In this document: in pieces, positions 36,973-45,538 of the stretch | How positions within the stretch are numbered: position 1 is the first letter of the stretch | Layout of the letters: every line of letters starts with the position of its first letter | Source of the DNA: Paraburkholderia sp. DHOC27 | GTDB taxonomy: Bacteria; Pseudomonadota; Gammaproteobacteria; Burkholderiales; Burkholderiaceae | Assembly: GCF_003429005.1 (NCBI RefSeq) | Contig: NZ_QVQV01000003.1 | Location: 62,723 to 126,722, forward strand | Reading direction: 5' to 3' | Length of the DNA stretch: 64,000 nucleotides | Position numbers and translations under genes: made by a program | The notes under the pieces: generated by a model | The model's database searches: none | Seen by the model: the letters and a program-made list of their open reading frames with translations, nothing else | Told to the model about the DNA's origin: nothing

Positions 36973-37150
36973 ATCTTCTTCCATCCGGACTCTGACCGTC
37001 GGCTCTGGCATCGCACCAGATCTGCTGACCCCGCTTGCGTCTCCCAAACAAACGGAGAACGCGACCACACGGGCGCTCGCGGGCTCACTGGCAAACGCGT
37101 TAGCGCTGCCGGCATACCGCCGGTGGGGAATTTCACCCCGCCCTGAAGAC
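36973..37150 (-). promoter_or_regulatory. FMN riboswitch (RFN element) upstream of ribB
   Basis: Read on the minus strand, the RFN blocks occur in order: TCTTCAGGGCGGGGTGAAAT, then CCCCACCGGCGGT, then AGCCCGCGAGCGC, then GGTCAGCAGATCTGGTG, then CAGAGCCGACGGTCAGAGTC and GGATGGAAGAAGAT. This is the full conserved core. It should switch off ribB expression when FMN is high. About 170 bases separate it from the ribB start, room for an expression platform. Confidence 0.95.
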
Positions 37151-37274
37151 GCACTGATTGCCGGAAAATCCGGCAGGTGAAGCATACAACAGCCGCGCCG
37201 TGACTGCAGCGCAGGCGTTAGAGACCACGGGGACGTCATTGGATAACGAAAGACCACGCCCCGCTGACAAACAC

Positions 37275-37958
37275 TCAAACCGGTGCAGCGTTACGCGTTG
37301 CGTCGTGCGGCACGTCCCAGCGCGGCGGCGTTTCCGCATTGATCGTCACGCGAAACGCCCGCGCTTCGGTGTCGCCGGGGTTGCGCAGACTGTGCGGCTG
37401 GTCGGCGTCGAACACGATCGCGTCACCCGTGGCCAGCAACTGCCGCTGATCGTGGACGCTCACCTCCAGCGTCCCTTCGCTCACCACTAGATTCACCGTG
37501 GTGCCCGGCGCACGTCGCACACCCGGCTCGGTATGCAGCGGCGCCACGCGCAGTTCGTGGAACTCCGCGGCCACCGGTTCCGCGTCGGGATAGAGCGGCC
37601 GCGCCGAGTAGCGGCCGTTGGAACTGACCACACGCGTCGCCCGATCCGCGGGCAGATGTTCGAAGCCGTTCGTCGCATGGCGCCGCAAAAACGCCGCAAC
37701 GGACACCTTCAGCGCCGCCGCGACCTTGCACAGCACCTTGATGGACGGCACGCTGCGCGCCGATTCGATCTGCGCGAGCATGGCCCGCGAGACGCCCGAG
37801 GCACGCGCCAGCGCATCGAGCGACAGTTGCCGCTCAGCACGCAGACGCGCCAGATTCACGCCAACCAGATGTTCGAGCGCGTCGAGGGGTTCCGCGGCGC
37901 GCGTCCCTTCTTGAGAATCAGCCGCGGGATCGCGAACCAGCGCAAGCGGGGAATGCAT
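37275..37958 (-). CDS. XRE-type regulator with C-terminal cupin domain
   Basis: 227 residues from ATG with GGAGG six bases upstream. The N-terminal third holds an HTH_3 domain (LARLRAERQLSLDALARASGVSRAMLAQIESARSVPSIKVLCKVAAAL). The C-terminal third is a cupin barrel with VNLVVSEGTLEVSV and GDAIVFDADQPHSLRNPGD. Such proteins act as one-component regulators of small-molecule catabolism; the ligand and targets here are unknown, as no divergent enzyme adjoins. Confidence 0.88.
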   Translation of the reverse strand: MHSPLALVRDPAADSQEGTRAAEPLDALEHLVGVNLARLRAERQLSLDALARASGVSRAMLAQIESARSVPSIKVLCKVAAALKVSVAAFLRRHATNGFEHLPADRATRVVSSNGRYSARPLYPDAEPVAAEFHELRVAPLHTEPGVRRAPGTTVNLVVSEGTLEVSVHDQRQLLATGDAIVFDADQPHSLRNPGDTEARAFRVTINAETPPRWDVPHDATRNAAPV

Positions 37959-38166
37959 AAGTGCCTCCAGTAGCGCCGCCACAGGGCAGGCAAAGGTGAG
38001 TGAAGGCAAGATAGCATCGCGTCTGGCTGCGTCCAACGAAGTTATATTCACACTGAAATCTGTTCTGCTCTCATAGACTATCTGCCGCTCTCACGGATAG
38101 CTTGGAAATCAACGGGTTAGCAGTGTGGGTTCTCCCGGATTCTCCGGCCTTCTCACGCCGATTGTC

Positions 38167-38185
38167 GGCAAATGGTTGGCAAATC
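38167..38185 (+). repeat. Left TTGGCAA-type repeat of the island (att arm candidate)
   Basis: GGCAA (38167) and GTTGGCAAATC (38175-38185), eight bases apart start to start, lie 33 bases before the integrase remnant. The same pair with the same spacing occurs at 41961-41979. Confidence 0.5.
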
Positions 38186-38217
38186 CGAGCTAGGATAACT
38201 CGCATTAAGGAATCGCC

Positions 38218-38520
38218 ATGACCGCCATCACTACCGCTAATAAGCGCACCCTCTCGTCCCGCAAAACTGTCAAGGCCACGAAGTAAACCGGCCCGCTGAA
38301 ACTGTCAGACAGAGACGGCCTATATCTGCATGTATCTGTCGCCGGTTCGAAGACATGGCACCTCGCCTACCGGACGAATGGTGAGCAGCGGACGTACAAG
38401 ATTGGTCCCTTTCCGACAATCGAGCTAGACGAAGCGCGGGATACAGCGCATGAGAAACGCAAGCTCATTGCCGCTGGTATCCGGCTTGCTCGCGAACGCG
38501 TAACTACAGCGCCTGTGTGA
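38218..38520 (+). pseudogene. Truncated tyrosine integrase (DUF4102/P4-type N-terminus) with internal stop
   Basis: From ATG with AAGGAA upstream the frame reads about 22 codons to TAA at 38284, then continues in the same frame as LKLSDRDGLYLHVSVAGSK, then TWHLAYRTNGEQRTYKIG, then PFPTIELDEARDTAHEKRKLIAAGI and stops. This is the arm-DNA-binding N-terminus of phage/P4-type integrases ('KLSD..GLYL.V...G.K.W...YR'). The catalytic domain is absent, so the gene is dead. It marks the left edge of the island. Confidence 0.85.
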
Positions 38521-39172
38521 GTCGCATCAGTTCCTCATAATGATGGGCGACCATCGCGTCATGCAGCTTTACTTGGTAGCCGTATTCAATCAGACGCTGG
38601 AGTTTTTGCTGTAACCTGGCTTGGCGATCTTCGCCCCTATATAAGGTTTCGAAGTTGTCGAAATCGCTAACCAGATCGTTATTCAACTGGTAGGTGTAGA
38701 CCATGCCCTTAGCCCTTGCGTACGCAACAATGATGGCGCGGCGCAATTCGGGATTCGTCACCCGACCGACCATTGCCGACGCGTTGTTGTAGACCGTGAA
38801 GGCGTCGGACGTTACGGGGAATCGAAAGTTACAAGGGGCGCCTTCAGGGGTGGCGAGAAGCATCTGACGCGCGCCGATGCAGTAGCCTTCCCATAAACTC
38901 GTTAATTCTTCATGGACGGCAAGCACAAATGCGCGAGTCTCAGCAGCGTCTTTGTCATCAGCCGCTTTTGCGTGTTCCAGTTCTAGCTGGCGAGTCTGCG
39001 TGTACTGGCGGTGTGCTACCCATACAGCGGAAAGTATCGCCCCGATAGACCCCACTGCCTGCACCCACGCCGCAACAGCTTCTGATGAGGCGGCGGGATG
39101 GGAACAGTAGGCGCTCGCGCCCGCGATGAATGCGAATGTTGCAAGTGGTATCTGCCATCCGTCGATTTTCAT
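38504..39172 (-). CDS. Two-TM membrane protein of the island (copy 1)
   Basis: 222 residues. The N-terminus MKIDGWQIPLATFAFIAGASAY is hydrophobic and is followed by a second membrane segment in AAWVQAVGSIGAILSAVWVA; a helical cytoplasmic domain of about 160 residues follows. It is a paralog of the protein at 40824-41483: both begin MK[I/M]DGWQIP, share AAWVQ.VGS..A, and share the sequence around their start codons. The family is common beside defence genes but its role is not established. It overlaps the end of the integrase remnant. Confidence 0.7.
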   Translation of the reverse strand: MKIDGWQIPLATFAFIAGASAYCSHPAASSEAVAAWVQAVGSIGAILSAVWVAHRQYTQTRQLELEHAKAADDKDAAETRAFVLAVHEELTSLWEGYCIGARQMLLATPEGAPCNFRFPVTSDAFTVYNNASAMVGRVTNPELRRAIIVAYARAKGMVYTYQLNNDLVSDFDNFETLYRGEDRQARLQQKLQRLIEYGYQVKLHDAMVAHHYEELMRLTQAL

Positions 39173-39285
39173 GATGCCCCCGATTTTTTATAATCACGCA
39201 CGCCGGATTATATGCGCTGCGCTGCTGCTATGATTTACGGCACGACAGATCGGACTGAGACAGCCACGGGCTACGGGAAAAAATA

Positions 39286-40155
39286 ATGGATATGGAACTG
39301 TACGAATGCGAGTCTTTGGACGAATTTTGGCATGCTATCTCGCCGATCGGAAGCATCTTCAATGATCCAGCATATACGTACCTATATCGAGGGCACCGGG
39401 ACAGCGAGTGGAAATTGAGCCCTCTAGCCTATCGAAAAGATGTAATCGAAAAATATAAAACAGGGATGATGCAAGCACTTGTTGACCATCCGGATCAAAC
39501 GTTTTTTGAATTCAGTTTGCTACAGGGATATATATACTACTGCGATCAACGAGGATTGCCCGTACCAGGCGACTCGCCATCGTTTCGTGAGTTTTTCACG
39601 CTTCCCAGGGTTATGAACACTCATGGCATCGATAATAGTGCGTGGCCGTTGGATTCCGTATTGCCGTTGATGGCAGCGGCACAGCATCACGGCATTCCGA
39701 CCCGACTTCTCGACTGGTCGCACAATGCGATGGTTGCCAGTTATTTTGCTGCCGCTGGTGCTATTACCAAAGCGACAAGCAAAGACAGGGGCGGAAAATT
39801 CGCCGTATATGGTTTCGCCTGCAACATGCATATGACAAACGGGCCGTATCGGTATGTCCATGTGCCGGGAAGCACATCCCCGAACATACCAGCGCAATCC
39901 GGCTGCTTTTTGCTGGTCAGTAATTCAGGACGGCGAGGTGAGAAATTTACCCCGGACGTCTGTCTTGAGGACAGGCTTATGGGTGCAGAGCGTTTGAAAA
40001 AAATCACCCTGCCAGTAGTATTGGCCGGAGAACTGTTAATGAGACTCTATAAGTTTGGTGTTTCCGCTGGATCGATATATCCCGGCTATGACGGGGCCGC
40101 CAAAGCCGTGCTGGAATGGAATCTGGCCCAATCTTTCACGGAGCGCCTTGGCTAG
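39286..40155 (+). CDS. FRG-domain protein
   Basis: 289 residues. The FRG domain (about residues 10-170) shows YLYRGHRDSEWKLSPLAYR, then AAAQHHGIPTRLLDWSHN and AVASYFAA-like text, then IPAQSGCFLLV. FRG domains are named for the conserved F/Y-R-G motif and occur in many phage-defence and toxin contexts; the activity is unknown. AT-rich compared with the flanking genes. It is the only + strand gene of the island cargo. Confidence 0.8.
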   Translation: MDMELYECESLDEFWHAISPIGSIFNDPAYTYLYRGHRDSEWKLSPLAYRKDVIEKYKTGMMQALVDHPDQTFFEFSLLQGYIYYCDQRGLPVPGDSPSFREFFTLPRVMNTHGIDNSAWPLDSVLPLMAAAQHHGIPTRLLDWSHNAMVASYFAAAGAITKATSKDRGGKFAVYGFACNMHMTNGPYRYVHVPGSTSPNIPAQSGCFLLVSNSGRRGEKFTPDVCLEDRLMGAERLKKITLPVVLAGELLMRLYKFGVSAGSIYPGYDGAAKAVLEWNLAQSFTERLG

Positions 40156-40301
40156 TCGGTACCGGCCTAGTCGTACCGTGAACGAATTTGAGTCCACTCG
40201 CCTGACCCGTGACAGACGGCGGACGAACTGAATCGCCAAGGCATACGTACCGCCCGTGGTGGGGAATGGAGCCTGATGCAAACGCAGTGCGTGCTGGGCG
40301 A

Positions 40302-40784
40302 TCAGCGCTCAGCACCCCGTGTATCGAGATGCATGAGGTTAAACATATTGGTTAGCTTCTGATGATCCACTTCCTGCTTTTCCGGGTAGGCATGTTCCAT
40401 CATGTAACCGGCCATCATGCGGGTTAGGGCTTTTGCTTCTGCGTGGACTGCCTGGGCTAGCGCTAATAACGGTTGCTCTTTGACCGGATCGTCGCTGATG
40501 CCATGGTTCATGAACCATCGGTGGATGAGCGTGTTTCTGTTCTCAATGAAGACACTAAACCTTTGCTGCAAATCCCCGGCAATTGCGCCGTCTTTCTGTA
40601 GGCGTTCGACAATCGCGGAGGTCCGCTGTTTGCGGGCGTTCTCTGTAATGCAACCCGCAGTGGTTTTCCAGTACGCTGGATCGGCCACCATCCGCACGCC
40701 CTCTGACGTTGCTATGAAGCATATTTCGAACATTTGGCACGAGATAACCGCACGCCCAATTTCAGCATAAATGTGCTCCACCAT
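40302..40784 (-). CDS. Putative HEPN-fold protein with RX4H motif
   Basis: 160 residues from ATG with AGGAGG just upstream. Mostly alpha-helical. The segment FIENRNTLIHRWFM contains R83-x4-H88 with Asn after the Arg, the RX4-6H signature of HEPN ribonucleases. Overall sequence resembles no named subfamily I can recall. HEPN proteins are common toxins or RNA-targeting effectors in defence islands, which fits the neighbours. It is followed by the membrane protein copy 1 in the same orientation, with the FRG gene between on the other strand. Confidence 0.55.
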   Translation of the reverse strand: MVEHIYAEIGRAVISCQMFEICFIATSEGVRMVADPAYWKTTAGCITENARKQRTSAIVERLQKDGAIAGDLQQRFSVFIENRNTLIHRWFMNHGISDDPVKEQPLLALAQAVHAEAKALTRMMAGYMMEHAYPEKQEVDHQKLTNMFNLMHLDTRGAER

Positions 40785-40823
40785 CGCCCTCCTGCAAGTA
40801 AGTCGAACCAACTGTTTGGAAGG

Positions 40824-41483
40824 TTATGCCGCCTGTTTTTGCTGTCGGCGTAACCATGCCTCCGTATCGGAAAGGAATTTCTCCACCAGCTTTTTTAGCT
40901 CTCCATCGGCTATTTTCAGTCTCGCCGTATAGTCCTGCATGATCGATTGTTTGCGCTGTTGCACCCCTAACCAATCGCCGTCCATGGGCGTCGTGTAAAA
41001 CCGCTCGTAATCGTCTACGAGGGCGTTGTTTTGTCGGAGTGAATTCAGGTGCCCACGCAGGCCCGTGTACATCCGAACGACCAGCGCCCGCAATGCTTCA
41101 TCATCGATCTTGCCTACCCGCTCAGGGGTACGGCTGTAAACGATAAGGGAGTCGGTACTAAGAGGTACCACTGAGCTATAGAATCCGTTCGCTGGCGTCG
41201 CAAGCAGCGCGGCGCGAATGCCTTGATACTCTTCCCATATGACCTGAATCTCAACTCGCATCGCCTGCACGAATGCGATCGTTTCCGATTCGTCATCGAC
41301 TTTCTTGTCCTGGTATTGCTTCGCGTAAATCCAAACTGCCGCGCCAATGGCAACTAGAGAGCCTACCCCCTGTACCCACGCTGCAACGACGTCAGGCGCA
41401 GCTTCAGGATGGTGAAGGTAGGCGCTCGCGCACATGACGCCCGCAAGAACTGCGATTGGTATTTGCCACCCGTCCATTTTCAT
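40824..41483 (-). CDS. Two-TM membrane protein of the island (copy 2)
   Basis: 219 residues, MKMDGWQIPIAVLAGVMCASAY... then AAWVQGVGSLVAIGAAVWIYAKQY, giving two N-terminal membrane helices, followed by a helical soluble domain with EIQVIWEEYQGIRAALLATP (copy 1 has ELTSLWEGYCIGARQMLLATP). It is a diverged duplicate of copy 1. It lies 39 bases upstream of the HEPN-like gene on the same strand, so the two are likely co-transcribed. Confidence 0.72.
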   Translation of the reverse strand: MKMDGWQIPIAVLAGVMCASAYLHHPEAAPDVVAAWVQGVGSLVAIGAAVWIYAKQYQDKKVDDESETIAFVQAMRVEIQVIWEEYQGIRAALLATPANGFYSSVVPLSTDSLIVYSRTPERVGKIDDEALRALVVRMYTGLRGHLNSLRQNNALVDDYERFYTTPMDGDWLGVQQRKQSIMQDYTARLKIADGELKKLVEKFLSDTEAWLRRQQKQAA

Positions 41484-41499
41484 GATGCCCCCGTTTTTT

Positions 41500-41526
41500 C
41501 GCGTGGAATGCTACCACGCGTTTTTT
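41500..41526 (+). terminator. Strong terminator hairpin on the + strand
   Basis: Arms CGCGTGG and CCACGCG with a 7-base loop, then TTTTTT. It sits just upstream of copy 2 and would stop + strand readthrough; it insulates the minus-strand cargo genes. Confidence 0.7.
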
Positions 41527-41601
41527 CGCAAGCATTTTTGCGACATGCAACCGCGCCCGAATACTTTTCCGGCCACGAAGAAGCCTTCACGACTCATCCG
41601 T

Positions 41602-41841
41602 CTACGACCACTTCACGACCTTGCGTTTCCAGCCAGAGGCATTCACGAAAAACAGTTCGGGGATGTGCATGTATGTGTGGCGAGTCTTTCTGTTGGGGTC
41701 CACCGGGCCGGCGTTTGTGGTCCCGAACACAGGCTCTGTGTTTGGTATTTCCTGAGCGCCCTGACCAAAGATCGCAAGGTCCGCGTCTAGCATTGCCTTT
41801 TCCGGGACAGTCACTTCGAAGACCGCGTTTAGTTTCTTCAT
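41602..41841 (-). CDS. Small hypothetical protein of the island
   Basis: 79 residues from MKKLNAVFEVTVPEKAMLD. Upstream in-frame codons are not gene-like. No domain was recognised; the short C-terminus KRKVVKWS is basic. It lies upstream of membrane copy 2 in the same direction. Confidence 0.5.
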   Translation of the reverse strand: MKKLNAVFEVTVPEKAMLDADLAIFGQGAQEIPNTEPVFGTTNAGPVDPNRKTRHTYMHIPELFFVNASGWKRKVVKWS

Positions 41842-41960
41842 GATGGTTGTCGCGCACGAATCGATCCACTGGACTTTCCGACTATCCGCCGACGCCCAAG
41901 GCTGTCCACAATTGCGTGAGAACTCGACACATAGATAGCTCGGACGGATTCCGGGATGTT

Positions 41961-41979
41961 GGCAAGCTGTTGGCAAATC
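41961..41979 (+). repeat. Right TTGGCAA-type repeat of the island (att arm candidate)
   Basis: GGCAA and GTTGGCAAATC with the same eight-base spacing as at 38167-38185. With the left copy it brackets the island. Confidence 0.5.
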
Positions 41980-42037
41980 GGCACATCAGGCACACTCAAA
42001 AACCCGAAAACCCTTTATCTATTGCTTCTGTCTCTAC

Positions 42038-42066
42038 AATGCTGATATCACACTGTTATCAGCATT
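42038..42066. repeat. Ten-bp inverted repeat just beyond the island
   Basis: Perfect arms AATGCTGATA and TATCAGCATT with a 9-base gap. It could be a regulator site or part of the integration junction. Confidence 0.5.
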
Positions 42067-42252
42067 GCGGAGGACGATTCTGGCAAAGCTTATGCTGGAT
42101 CGTCATAGGATCGTGCGTCGTTCGGCGCCAACACGATATGTGACACTACGGCGCCGCAGCGCAATTCACCATGTGAAAAATTGCGCCGCCACCCCGCCCT
42201 GACAGGCCGCCGCGCGCCGTGCGCCCGGAAAATCCCACCTGCGCTGAAGGGC

Positions 42253-42258
42253 TATAAT
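42253..42258 (+). promoter_or_regulatory. Candidate -10 box for miaB
   Basis: A perfect TATAAT about 200 bases before the miaB start. No good -35 was seen 16-18 bases upstream. The stretch 42067-42456 holds no other gene or clear element. Confidence 0.4.
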
Positions 42259-42456
42259 GTTGGACTACGCTGTCAACGTGCACGAAGGCTGCATGAAAGG
42301 CCGCCCCGCGTTCAGCTGCAATCAGGCTGCGATCACCCGGCAGCGGCATGCGGTGCCGGCCATGCGGACATGACGCGCCACGGCCAGCGCACGTTTTCAT
42401 CTCTCTTCACTCTTAAACGACGCCCCCAGATAAACCACTGCGACCGGCGAAATTCG

Positions 42457-43830
42457 ATGACCAAGAAAGTTTATGTAAAGACCCACGGCTGCCAGATGAA
42501 CGAGTACGACTCCGACAAAATGGTCGACGTACTCGGTGCGGCTGAAGGCCTCGTCAAGACCGATACCCCGGAAGACGCGGACATCATTCTGTTCAACACC
42601 TGTTCGGTGCGCGAAAAAGCGCAGGAGAAAGTCTTCTCCGAACTCGGCCGTGTGCGCGAACTGAAGGAAGCCAATCCGAACCTGATCATCGGCGTGGGCG
42701 GTTGCGTGGCGAGCCAGGAAGGCGCCTCCATCGTCGCCCGGGCGCCTTACGTGGACCTCGTGTTTGGCCCGCAAACCCTGCACCGCCTGCCGCAGATGAT
42801 CGACAAGCGCCGCGAGAGCGGCCGCGCCCAGGTCGACATCTCGTTTCCGGAAATCGAAAAGTTCGACCACCTGCCGCCCGCGCGCGTCGACGGTCCGAGC
42901 GCATTCGTCTCCATCATGGAAGGCTGCAGCAAGTATTGCAGCTACTGCGTCGTGCCCTACACGCGCGGCGAAGAAGTCTCGCGTCCGCTGGACGACGTGC
43001 TGACCGAAATCGCGGGCCTTGCCGATCAGGGCGTGCGCGAAGTGACGCTGCTCGGCCAGAACGTGAACGCCTTCCGTGGCGCGCTGACGCTCGGCTCGTC
43101 GGAAATCGCCGACTTCGCGACGCTGATCGAGTACGTCGCGGAGATTCCCGGCATCGAACGCATTCGTTACACCACGTCGCATCCGAAGGAATTCACGCAG
43201 CGCCTGATCGACACCTACGCGAAGGTGCCGAAGCTCGTGAGCCATCTGCACCTGCCAGTGCAGCACGGCTCCGACCGTATCCTGATGGCGATGAAGCGCG
43301 GCTACACCGTGCTCGAATACAAATCGGTGATCCGCAAGCTGCGCGCGATTCGCCCGGACCTCTCGCTGTCCACGGACATGATCGTCGGCTTCCCCGGTGA
43401 AACGGACGAAGACTTCGACAAAATGATGGCGTTGATTCACGAGATGAAATACGACACCAGCTTCTCGTTTATCTATAGTCCGCGTCCCGGCACGCCGGCC
43501 GCGAATCTGCCCGACGACACGCCGCGTGAAGTGAAATTGAAGCGTCTGCAACATTTGCAGGCCACTATCGAGGAAAACGTCGCGCGGATCAGCGCGGCGA
43601 TGGTCGGCAAGGTGGAGCGCATTCTGGTCGAACGGCCGGCCCGCAAGGACCCGAACGAACTTGCGGGACGCACCGAGAACAACCGGGTGGTCAATTTCCC
43701 GGCGCCGATAGCATCGCACGCGCGACTCATCGGACAAATGGTGGACGTGAAAATCGTCCAGGCGTACCCACATTCGTTACGTGGCGAACTGGTGCTGGTG
43801 CACGACGACGCCAACGCCACGACCCATTAA
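42457..43830 (+). CDS. miaB: tRNA (N6-isopentenyl A37) methylthiotransferase MiaB
   Basis: 457 residues from [20 protein letters not shown]. This radical-SAM enzyme adds a methylthio group to i6A37 of tRNAs that read UNN codons. One iron-sulfur cluster is held by Cys12, Cys49 and Cys83. The radical-SAM cluster is held by C157, C161 and C164 in [10 protein letters not shown]-terminal TRAM domain ([24 protein letters not shown]) binds RNA. It starts the conserved housekeeping block with phoH and ybeY. Confidence 0.97.
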   Translation: MTKKVYVKTHGCQMNEYDSDKMVDVLGAAEGLVKTDTPEDADIILFNTCSVREKAQEKVFSELGRVRELKEANPNLIIGVGGCVASQEGASIVARAPYVDLVFGPQTLHRLPQMIDKRRESGRAQVDISFPEIEKFDHLPPARVDGPSAFVSIMEGCSKYCSYCVVPYTRGEEVSRPLDDVLTEIAGLADQGVREVTLLGQNVNAFRGALTLGSSEIADFATLIEYVAEIPGIERIRYTTSHPKEFTQRLIDTYAKVPKLVSHLHLPVQHGSDRILMAMKRGYTVLEYKSVIRKLRAIRPDLSLSTDMIVGFPGETDEDFDKMMALIHEMKYDTSFSFIYSPRPGTPAANLPDDTPREVKLKRLQHLQATIEENVARISAAMVGKVERILVERPARKDPNELAGRTENNRVVNFPAPIASHARLIGQMVDVKIVQAYPHSLRGELVLVHDDANATTH

Positions 43831-43864
43831 GCGTACTGATTACCGACAGGATCGACCCACCGCC

Positions 43865-44944
43865 TTGAAGACCACTCAGCAGCATCTGGAATTCACCGCA
43901 CCGCGCGAAGACAACGCGCGGCTCGCCAACCTCTGCGGACCGCTCGACGAAAATCTGCGGCAGATCGAGCAGGCGCTCGACGTCACGCTGCAACGCCGTG
44001 GCCACCGCATCTCGATCCGCGGCCGGGGCGCCAAACTGGCGCTCACGGCGCTCGAGAACTTCTACAACAACGCGCGCGATCCGCTTTCCGTGGACGATAT
44101 CCAGCTGGCGCTGGTCGAGGCGCGTCATCCGGCCCGCAGCCGCAGCAACGGCGGCAATGGTGGCGCTGGCGCCGAGAACCCGGATGCGCGTTTTCGCCAT
44201 GACCCGGATCACCCGTTCGACGAACCGGCCGACACCGGCGACGAAGATGCCGCCGAACTCGGTCCGAAGCTTTACACGCGGCGCGCCGACCTGCGCGGCC
44301 GCACGCCCGCGCAACGCGAGTATCTGAAGCAGATCGTCTCGCACGACGTGACTTTCGGCATTGGCCCAGCGGGCACCGGCAAGACCTATCTGGCCGTGGC
44401 CTGCGCGGTGGACGCGCTGGAGCGCGATCAGGTCAAGCGCATCGTGCTGACGCGTCCGGCCGTGGAAGCGGGCGAGCGGCTCGGCTTCCTGCCGGGCGAT
44501 CTGGCCCAGAAGGTGGATCCGTATCTGCGCCCGCTGTACGACGCGCTGTACGACCTGCTCGGCTTCGACAAGACCGCGAAGATGTTCGAGCGTCAGATGA
44601 TCGAAATTGCGCCGCTCGCCTACATGCGCGGCCGCACGCTGAATCACGCGTTCATCATTCTCGACGAGGCGCAAAACACCACGCCCGAACAGATGAAGAT
44701 GTTCCTGACGCGGATCGGCTTCGGCTCGAAGGCCGTCGTGACCGGCGATACGACCCAGGTCGACCTGCCGCGCGGCCACAAGAGCGGCTTGATCGAGGCG
44801 CAGCAGGTGCTCTCCGACGTGCGCGGCATTGCGCTCACGCGCTTTACCAGCGCCGACGTCGTGCGGCATCCGCTGGTCGCGCGTATCGTCGAAGCTTACG
44901 ACGCGCATTCGCTGAAAACCGCCAGCCCCGCCGATGCGCGTTGA
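43865..44944 (+). CDS. phoH: PhoH-family ATPase
   Basis: 359 residues from TTG (LKTTQQHLEFTAPREDN), with AGGA upstream; earlier in-frame codons overlap miaB in another frame and are unlikely. An N-terminal KH-like RNA-binding part is followed by the ATPase core: Walker A GPAGTGKTYLAVA, RPAVEAGERLGFLPGD, Walker B AFIILDEAQNTTPEQMKMFLTRIG, then VVTGDTTQVDLP. PhoH is linked to RNA metabolism with the neighbouring YbeY. Confidence 0.93.
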   Translation: MKTTQQHLEFTAPREDNARLANLCGPLDENLRQIEQALDVTLQRRGHRISIRGRGAKLALTALENFYNNARDPLSVDDIQLALVEARHPARSRSNGGNGGAGAENPDARFRHDPDHPFDEPADTGDEDAAELGPKLYTRRADLRGRTPAQREYLKQIVSHDVTFGIGPAGTGKTYLAVACAVDALERDQVKRIVLTRPAVEAGERLGFLPGDLAQKVDPYLRPLYDALYDLLGFDKTAKMFERQMIEIAPLAYMRGRTLNHAFIILDEAQNTTPEQMKMFLTRIGFGSKAVVTGDTTQVDLPRGHKSGLIEAQQVLSDVRGIALTRFTSADVVRHPLVARIVEAYDAHSLKTASPADAR

Positions 44945-45034
44945 GACCCGCCCGACCGTGCCACTGACGGCGCGCCGAGCGGCGCGTCCGTTCAACACGG
45001 TCATCACGTTTGCCACGATACAGCCGCCCATCGC

Positions 45035-45523
45035 ATGAGCCGCACGCCGAAACTGACGTTGAACCTGCAATTCCCCGCTGGCAAGGCGTGGCCGGAGCAC
45101 AAGACCCTCCTGCCGCGCGCCACCGTGGCCGGCTGGGTCAAGGCCGCGCTCTTCGCCGACGCGGAATTGACGGTGCGCTTCGTGGATGCCGAAGAAGGCC
45201 GTACCTTGAACCGCACGTATCGCGGCAAGGACTATTCGACCAACGTGCTGACGTTCGCGTACGCGGAATCGGAAGACGATCCGGTCACGGGTGACCTGAT
45301 CCTGTGCTGCCCGGTGGTCGAAAAAGAGGCTGAGGAACAGGGCAAGCCGCTCGCCGCGCACTACGCGCATCTGCTGGTGCACGGCACCTTGCACGCGCAA
45401 GGCTACGACCACGAGGTCGAAGAGGAAGCGCAGGAAATGGAAGCCATCGAGACCGAAATCATGGCGTCGCTCGGCTTTCCCGACCCGTATCAGGACCCTT
45501 ACCCGCCCACCCTCGGGGACTAG
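45035..45523 (+). CDS. ybeY: Endoribonuclease YbeY (16S rRNA 3'-end maturation)
   Basis: 162 residues. The zinc site is [16 protein letters not shown] (H-x3-H-x5-H). The preceding conserved strand reads [22 protein letters not shown]. The enzyme trims the 3' end of 16S rRNA and takes part in ribosome quality control. It follows phoH by 90 bases and is followed by chaC after 15 bases. Confidence 0.95.
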   Translation: MSRTPKLTLNLQFPAGKAWPEHKTLLPRATVAGWVKAALFADAELTVRFVDAEEGRTLNRTYRGKDYSTNVLTFAYAESEDDPVTGDLILCCPVVEKEAEEQGKPLAAHYAHLLVHGTLHAQGYDHEVEEEAQEMEAIETEIMASLGFPDPYQDPYPPTLGD

Positions 45524-45538
45524 CCTGCCGGCATCGCC

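Larger units (their letters stand above)
38165..41980. mobile_element. Remnant integrative island with probable defence cargo
   Basis: A block of lower-GC genes between conserved chromosomal genes. One end holds a broken phage-type integrase N-terminus. Both ends hold a TTGGCAA-type repeat (38165-38187 and 41959-41981) that matches in sequence and spacing. The cargo is an FRG-domain protein, a HEPN-like protein, two related membrane proteins and small hypotheticals. Boundaries are inferred from the repeats; no tRNA target is seen. Confidence 0.6.

Noticed and set aside
38052..42456. tRNA gene as island insertion target
   Set aside because: No cloverleaf-like sequence was seen on either side of the island.
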